Origin: Proteles cristata cristata
Taxonomy: Eukaryota; Chordata; Mammalia; Carnivora; Hyaenidae
DNA: 64,000 nucleotides
Assembly (NCBI GenBank): GCA_017311185.1
Contig: JAESUZ010000482.1
Location: 248,001 to 312,000 of the forward strand
Reading direction: 5' to 3'
Shown in pieces: positions 57,606 to 64,000 of the stretch. How positions within the stretch are numbered: the first letter of the stretch is position 1; every line of letters starts with the position of its first letter. A model generated the notes under the pieces. It did not search any database. It was not told the DNA's origin and saw nothing but the letters and a program-made list of their open reading frames with translations. Position numbers and translations under genes: made by a program.

Positions 57606-58238
57606 AAGCAACCTCCATTTAGATGACTTTTACTGTTTATATGCATTAAAAAAGGAGAAGATTTGGTATCCAAATGGTTACAGATCTAAGGAGAAAATAC
57701 TAGTGTACATTTATCTTTTATCTTCAGTGTGAAAGCCAGAAAGCTACCTGGCTCTTTCTGGTCCATTTATATATCTGAGAAGTTAGAAGCAAGAGAAAGC
57801 TAAAAGATGATAAGATTTAAGGATAACCCTTAAAAGACATATTTCATCCCTACAAATACTTGTCTAAACTCACTATTCTCTGTTCTTTTAGTAAAGTTGG
57901 TATGGAGCAATCATGGGACTTGAGGTCAGAGTCAACTTCATTATATATTCCTTATACGATGTTAGGAGCAAATACGGAGTTCAGAAGAGTATCTACTCCA
58001 TATTTACAACTAAGCAACAGTCAAATCATTGTACATGATCTTTTTTTTAGAAAGTGAATATATTATATTATTGGTTTATGAATGAAGTACCTTGGAGCAT
58101 TTTGGGTTTGCTATCAGTCCCGATATATCAATAAATGAGGACAGAAAATGAACTTACCAATGAAGGCGTTTTATACATAGTAATTGAATTTCTAAAGAAC
58201 TCAGTATTTTAACAGAATGAAGAACTCTGTCTTGACAG
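57606..58238. other. No recognised feature
   Basis: AT-rich unique-looking DNA. Confidence 0.5.
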
Positions 58239-58340
58239 TCTTGTTAATTTTCTTTGAATTCCATAATAGCTATCTTACAGTGTTATATTAGTGTTAATGT
58301 AGTGATCCAACAATTCTATACCTTACATAGTGTTCAACAT

Positions 58341-59305
58341 GCTAAGTTCACTTTTTTTCTTTTTTTACAAATAGGTTATTGTCAAGTTGGTTTCCATATA
58401 ACACCCAGTGCTCATCCCCACAAGTGCCCTCCTCCAAGCCCATCTCCCCCCTCCCGCTCCCCCCCCCCACAGCCATGAGTCCTCAGTTTGTTCTCAGCAT
58501 TCAAGAGTCTCTCATGGTTTGCCTCTCTCCCTTTCCCCCACCATTTCCGCCCTTCTTCTCCCCTATGGTCCTCCACTAGGTTCCTCCTAATCCTCCTATA
58601 CGTGCAAACATATGATATTTGTCCTTCTCTGCCTGACTTATTTCGCTCAGCATAACACCCTCAAGGTCCATCCATGTTGCAACACAGGGGCAGATTTCAT
58701 TCTTTCTCATTGCCAAGTAGTATTCCATCGTATAGATAAACCACATCTTCTTGATCCATTCGTCCATTGATGGACACTTAGGCTCTTTCCATGTTTTGGC
58801 TATTGTGGAGAGTGCTGCCATGAACCTTGGGGTACATGTACTCCTATGCATCAGCATTTCTATATCCCTTGAGTAAATTCCTAGCAGTGTTATTGCTGGG
58901 TCATAGGGGAGTTCTACTGTGAATTTTTTGAGGAACCTCCACACTGTTTTCCAGAGGGGCTGTACCAGCTTACATTCCCACCAACAGTGTAGGAGGGTGC
59001 CCGTTTCTCCACATCCTCGCCAGCATCTGGAGTCCTCTGATGTGCTCATTTTAGCCACTCTGACCGGCGTGAGGTGGTATCTCAGTGTGGTTTTGATTTG
59101 AATTTCCCTGATGAGGAGGAATGATGAGCATCGTTTCCTGTGTCTGTTGGCCATCTGGATGTCCTCTTTGGAGAAGTGTCTGTTCATACCTTCTGTCCAT
59201 TTCTTCACTGGGTTGTTTGTTTTTCGGGTGTGGAGTTTGGTGAGTTCCTTATAGATTTTGGATATTAACCATTTTTCTGATATGTCATTTGCAGCTAAAT
59301 TCACT
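58341..59305 (-). mobile_element. Young L1 (~941 bp) nested in the older L1
   Basis: Duplication gctaagttcact (58341-58352) / gctaaattcact (59294-59305), one mismatch. The insert has the young-lineage 3' UTR and about 240 codons of ORF2 without a stop (58576-59304), including the cysteine-rich C-terminal region and the complete DEWIKKMWF motif. It separates the last ~90 bp of the older L1 from the rest. Confidence 0.95.
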
Positions 59306-61625
59306 CATAATCCCCTTAACCTATTTCACCCAGCCCCTCACCCATCTCCCCTCTGGTAACCACCAATTTGTTCTCTGTAGTTCAGAGTCTGTTCCTTGGT
59401 TTGCCTCTCTTTTTTTTTTCCTTTGCTCATTTGTTTTGTTTCTTAAATTCCACATATGAGTGAGACACATGGTCTTTGTCTTTCTCTGACCAATTTATAT
59501 CATTTAGCATTATACCTTCTAGATCTATGTTGTCGCAAATGACAAGATTTCGTTCTTTTTATAGCCAAGTAATCTTCCTTTGTGCATATGTACTACTTCT
59601 TCTTTATCCATTCACCTCTCAATGGACACTGGGCTGCTTCCGTATGTTAGCTATTATACATAATGCTGCAATAAAAACAGTGGAGCATCATAGCTGGCCA
59701 AATCAGTGCTCTTGTTTTCTTTGGGTAAATACCTGGTAGTAGAGTTACTGGATCCTATGATAATTCTATTTTTAATTTTTAACCTCTTTACTGTTTTCCA
59801 TAATAACCATACCAGGTTGCATTCACTGGCACAGGAGGGTTCCTATTTCTCCATGTCCTCACCAACACTTGTTCCTTGTGTTTTTGACTGTAGCCATTCT
59901 GACAGGTATGAAGTGGTACCTCACTGTGGTTCTGATTTGCATTTCCCTGATGATAAGTGATGTGGAGCATGTTTTCATGTGTCTGTTGGCCATCTGTTTG
60001 TCTTCTTTGCAGAATGCCTGTTTATGTCTTCTGTCCATTTTTAATTGGATTATTTGTTTTTCGGGTGTTGAGCTGCTTCAAATTCTTTACATATTTTTGA
60101 TACTAACCTTTATCAAATATGCAATTGGCAAGACCTTCTCCCACTAAGTTGTCTTTTAGGTTAGTTGATTGTTTCCATTGCTTTGTAGAAGCATTTTATT
60201 TTGATATAGTCTCACTAGTTTCTATGGGCTTTTGTTTCCTTTGTCTCATGAGGCATATCTAGAAAAATGTTGCTATGGCCTATGTCAAAGAAATTACTGC
60301 CTATGTTCTCTTCTAAGATTTTTATGGTTTCGCATTTAGGTCCTTAATCTATTTTGAGTTTATTTGTGTGTGTGGTATAAGAAAGTGGTTCAGCTCTATT
60401 TATTCATTTTTTTGCATGGACCTGTCCTGTTTCGCCTGCACCATTTGTGGAAGAGAGAGTCTTTTTCCCATTTTATATTCTTTCCTCCTTTGTCAAAGAT
60501 TACTTGACCACATAATAGGTTTATTTCTGGGCTTCCTATTCTGCTCTGTTGATATATGTGTCTATTTTTTTCTGCCAGGACCATAATGCTTTGACTACTA
60601 TAACTCTGCAGTGTATCTTGAAATCTGAGATTGTGATACCTCCAGCTTTGTTCTTTTTCAGGACTGCTTTGGCTATTCTGGGTCTTTAGTGCTTCCACAC
60701 AAATTGCAGGATTATTTGTCCTAGTTCTGTGAAAAATACTGTTGGTATTTTCATAGAGATTGCATTAATGTGTAGATTGCTTTCGATAGTATATACCTTT
60801 CAACATTATTTATTCGTCCAATCAATGAGCATGGAATATCTTTCCATGTGTTTCTGCTACCTTCAATTTCTTTCATCAGTGTTTTATAGTTCTCAGAGTA
60901 CAGGTCTTTCACCTCCTTGGTTATGCTTATTTCCAGGTATTTGGTGATTTTTGCTTTACTTGTAAAGGGGATTATTTTCTTAATTTCTCTTTCTGCTACT
61001 GCATTATTAGTGGACAAGATATAATGGATTTCTATACAGTGGTTTTGTATCCTGTGACCTTACTGAATTCATTAATCAGTTCTAGCAGTTTTTTGGTAGA
61101 ATGTTTAGGGTCATCCATATACAGCATCATATCATCTGCAAATACTGAAAATGTTTCCTGACCCATTAGGATGCTTTCCATTTCTTTTTCTTGTGTGAGT
61201 GCCATGGAGAGGACTTTCAGTACTATGTTGAATAAAAATGGTGAGAATGGACATCCTTGTTTTGTTCCTGATCTTAGAAGAAAAGCCCTCAGTTTTTCAC
61301 CATTGTGTATGATGTTAACTATATGTTTCCCATATGGGGCCTTTCTTATGTTGAGATATATTCCCTCTTAACATACTTTGTTGAGGGTTTTTATCATGAA
61401 TAGATGTTGTACTTTGTCAAATGCTTTTTATGTATCGACTGAAATAATCGTATAGTTTTTATGCTTTCTCTTGTTGATGTGATGTACCATGTCGGTTGGT
61501 TTGTGAATATTGAACCACTCTTGCATCCCAGTAACAAATTCCACTGGATTCTGGTGAATGATTTCTTTAATGTACTGTTGGAATTGATTAACTAATATTT
61601 TGTTGAGGAATTTTGCTCTATCACT
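59306..61625 (-). pseudogene. ORF2 reverse transcriptase remnant of the older L1
   Basis: ORF2 text runs in reverse from the C-terminus (~59.4 kb) to the reverse transcriptase (~61.6 kb). The catalytic FADD box is retained: the reverse complement of 61131-61142 is ttt gca gat gat. Frames are broken into pieces of 60-100 codons (for example 60396-60698, 60751-61017). The endonuclease region that should follow is absent. Confidence 0.85.
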
Positions 61626-61639
61626 TCTTGTATTCTGAA

Positions 61640-62350
61640 TGACAGTCTTGGTGGATAGAATATTCTTGGTTGCAAGTTTTTTTTTTTCCTTTCAGCACTT
61701 TGAAAATATCATGCCACCCTCCTGGACTACAAAGTTTCTAGTGAAATCAGCTGATGGCCTTATGGGGTTTCCCTTGTATATAACTCTTTTCTTTTCTCTT
61801 GCTGCTTTCAAAATTCTCTTTATCACTACTTTTTGCCAAGACGATGTATCTTGGTGTGGGCCTCCTGAGGCTGTTTTGTTGGAGGTTGTGCCTCTTGGAT
61901 CTGGACTTTTGTTACCTTCCTTAGAGTCCGATAGTTTTCAGCTATTATTTCTTTAAATAAATTTTCTACCCCCCTTCTCCATCTTCTCTGTTTGGGGTCC
62001 CTATAATGCAAATGTTATCATGCTTGACGGTATCAATGAGTTCCCTTAGTCCATTTTCATTTTTTATTATTTTTTTCTCTCTCCTATTCAACTTGATTGC
62101 TCTCTAATCCTCTGTCCTCCAGGCTGCTGATTTGTTCTACTTCCTCTAGTTTATTTTTAATTTCAGTTTTTGAGTTCTTCATCTCTGATTGGTTCTTTTT
62201 TAGGTTTTCTGTCTCTTTGTTGATGGTCTCACTGAAGTCAGTCACTGCTTTCTCAAGTTCAGTGGATATCTTTATTACCATTACTTTAAATTCTTTATCA
62301 GATATAATTCTTTTCTAAGTTTTATTTAGCTCTCTTGCTGTGGTTTCATC
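61640..62350 (-). pseudogene. ORF1 remnant of the older L1
   Basis: ORF1 encodes the L1 RNA-binding chaperone, which trimerises through a coiled coil. A 65-codon minus-strand frame at 62084-62281 is rich in E, K, N and S with heptad-like leucine/isoleucine spacing, as expected of that coiled coil. The more C-terminal part at 61.65-61.95 kb is recognisable from the nucleotide order but broken. Confidence 0.75.
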
Positions 62351-63817
62351 ACATTCTTTCATTTGGGCCATTATTTTTCTGTGTCTTCATTTTGTCTAAC
62401 CCTCTGTGTCTGTTTCAATGTATTAGGACAGTCAGCTACATCACCTGCTCTTGAAAGGAGTGGCCTTATGAAGAAGAGGTCCTGTAGTGCATAGCAGTGA
62501 AATGTCACCTGTTTACCAGTATCTCGTGCTTCAGGAGTGTCTCCTACGTGTGTTGCGTGTGCCCTGCTGTTATGGCTGAACTGCTGTTCCCTTCTCTCCA
62601 GTTGTCTGCAATAGCTCTCTTTGCCGACTGTGGGCAGAGTTTGGTCCTTGTATTGTTAGTAGGCCAGTCTTGGGTCACCGTGGGTTTGAGTTGAGTCAGC
62701 CCAGGCATTTGCCAGAGATGCAGTAGCAATGAACCGCTGGGTACTCTCCCTGTGTTGTGCCCTGAGAAGCTTTCATTGGTGGGTGGGGCTTGCCGTCGGA
62801 CCAGAGACCTGCCCCCAGCCCACTGCTGGGGCCTCAGTGGGACTGATATATGTGGTTATCTTCCCTCCAAGGGGTAGGGGTCACTTTGGAATGGAGCTGA
62901 CCCAGGTAAGGGCTGCTTGCTTGCTTACTGGCATGCTTATGGCACCACTTTGGATGGGCTCCAGCCAAGTGCATACTGGAGGGGGCAGATCCAAAGGAGA
63001 ACATGGTGCAAGCAAGGTCACAGCTGGTCCACTACAGAAGAGGACCAGCAGGGATGAGGGACCGAAGCAGGCCGCGTTGGAGGGACAAGTTTGCAGAAGA
63101 GCATGGGAACAAAGTGAGCAGTGTTAGCAAGCTAAGAAGAGTATTGGCTCCGTGTTAGTTCTTGCAGGTGTTTGTGTGTCTAGACCAGGGTATGGGATGG
63201 AAATGGTACCAACCAGGTGTTTGTTCCTTGATAAGTCCCTTAAAGATCCCTACACCTCCAGTACATGCTCTGAGATCAGTAAACAAATCTCTGTCCTGTA
63301 TGTGGCAAGCATTTTTCAAACTACTGTTTCTAGACTCTATCTCCACGGGGCTGTTTATTGTGCTGTCTCTTTAAGGGTGGGGATTCCGTCCTCCAGGCTC
63401 TCCCACAGGGGAACCAGGTGATTTTTTAAGTTCCAGGTACTAAGCCCCACGGATTTTAAGAACACATGAAATTTAGCCCCTCTGGTCTTCAAAGCCACAT
63501 GTTATGGGGTTTGTCTTCCTTGTGTGGGCTTCCCAGGCCTGTAGCATCTGTTTCCTTCCCTTCTCCATGCCTGCGGCATTCCTCCCTCCCACGGAGCATC
63601 TCATGGGTCCATTTAGCACCCGACTGCATCTCCGCCCTTCCTACCATCTGTGATGTGGTCTCTTCTCTACATTTAGCCGTGAAGAGTCTGTCCTGCCAGT
63701 CTTCACGTCGTTTTCTGGGTTACCTACATTGATGTGGGTATCATCTAGTTGTATTCATGGGACAAGGTGAGCTTAGTGAGGATCCTCCTACTCCACCATC
63801 TTTCCTGGAAGTCTCAA
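62351..63817 (-). promoter_or_regulatory. L1 5' UTR / promoter region (relic)
   Basis: GC-rich non-coding stretch between ORF1 and the element's 5' end, where the internal RNA polymerase II promoter of an L1 resides. The start, ccatctttcctggaagtctc in reverse, corresponds to the start of the L1 at 14515. Activity cannot be judged from the sequence. Confidence 0.65.
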
Positions 63818-63830
63818 TCTTGTTAATTTT

Positions 63831-64000
63831 TGATACCACTTCCCAAAATACTCCATCAGCCTCAAAAACTTTGCAATGTTTTCTACCAATACCTAGGTAG
63901 TCATGATACTATGCTACAGTAAGACCTTTGGAATTTGCACTTTTGATGTGATGATTGATTTTTCCTAGTTTACAGAAACTGAATGTGTTCTGATCAACAT
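63831..64000. other. No recognised feature
   Basis: Unique-looking flank to the right of the L1, after the second copy of its duplication. Confidence 0.5.

Larger units (their letters stand above)
58239..63830 (-). mobile_element. Structurally complete but internally deleted carnivore L1 with 13-bp duplication
   Basis: The duplication tcttgttaatttt is at 58239-58251 and 63818-63830. On the minus strand the element runs from its 5' end (gagacttccaggaaagatgg, just inside 63817) through a GC-rich 5' UTR (~62.4-63.8 kb), ORF1 (~61.6-62.35 kb), ORF2 reverse transcriptase (59.9-61.6 kb) and a 3' UTR that ends near 58252. Without the nested younger L1 it is about 4.6 kb, shorter than a full element because most of the ORF2 endonuclease is missing. 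An insertion with both ends intact, later decayed. Confidence 0.88.

Noticed and set aside
58576..59304. 242-codon minus-strand frame as a host gene
   Set aside because: It is the ORF2 C-terminus of a young truncated L1 with its own target-site duplication.
1..64000. CRISPR array, phage, operon or other prokaryotic system
   Set aside because: The whole window is filled with mammalian SINE, L1, L2 and MIR sequence, with no prokaryotic gene organisation.

Overview
This is mammalian nuclear DNA, almost certainly from a felid. The main evidence is the interspersed repeats. About 26 copies of a tRNA-Lys-derived carnivore SINE are present, with the head gggcgcctgggtggc, an internal RNA polymerase III B box ggttcgagccc, a CT-rich stretch and an AATAAA-type tail. 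Several lineages of carnivore L1 are also present, and the dog-type SINEC_Cf sequence is absent. I found no bacterial-style genes, no rRNA, no CRISPR array, no retrovirus with coding capacity and no complete protein-coding gene. Nearly every long open reading frame is a remnant of L1 ORF2 or ORF1, or chance.

Layout. 1-1471: 3' part of a young L1 running in from the left edge. 1.7-10.4 kb: mostly unique DNA with SINEs, MIR relics and an ancient L1 3' end. 11.15-13.65 kb: a very old L1 in reverse. 14.5-20.1 kb: an older carnivore L1 on the + strand, broken by four SINEs and by a ~990-bp non-L1 segment flanked by a short duplication. 21.2-24.8 kb: a Tigger-type DNA-transposon relic followed by an old reverse L1 carrying younger insertions. 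25.8-36.4 kb: mostly unique, with L2 relics, a forward old L1 pierced by a young reverse L1, and a 71-bp L1 stub. 36.4-41.1 kb: an ancient reverse L1 serving as the target for five younger insertions. 41.5-46.4 kb: a SINE-dense stretch with two SINE doublets. 46.4-56.5 kb: about 10 kb with no SINE or young L1, holding the only exon-like open frame I would defend (48425-48691, cysteine-rich, acceptor-like site and AATAAA). 56.5-64 kb: a SINE, an L2 end, and a structurally complete but internally deleted reverse L1 with matching 13-bp target-site duplications, itself pierced by a younger L1.

How the parts relate. The window is a record of target-primed reverse transcription: L1 elements supplied the enzyme, SINEs used it, and new copies often landed in the A-rich tails of earlier ones. 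Duplication pairs read directly from the sequence give insertion orders and distinguish young copies from old. Family names such as MIR, L2, Tigger and L1M rest on recognised consensus motifs, not on a database search. Boundaries of old repeats are approximate.
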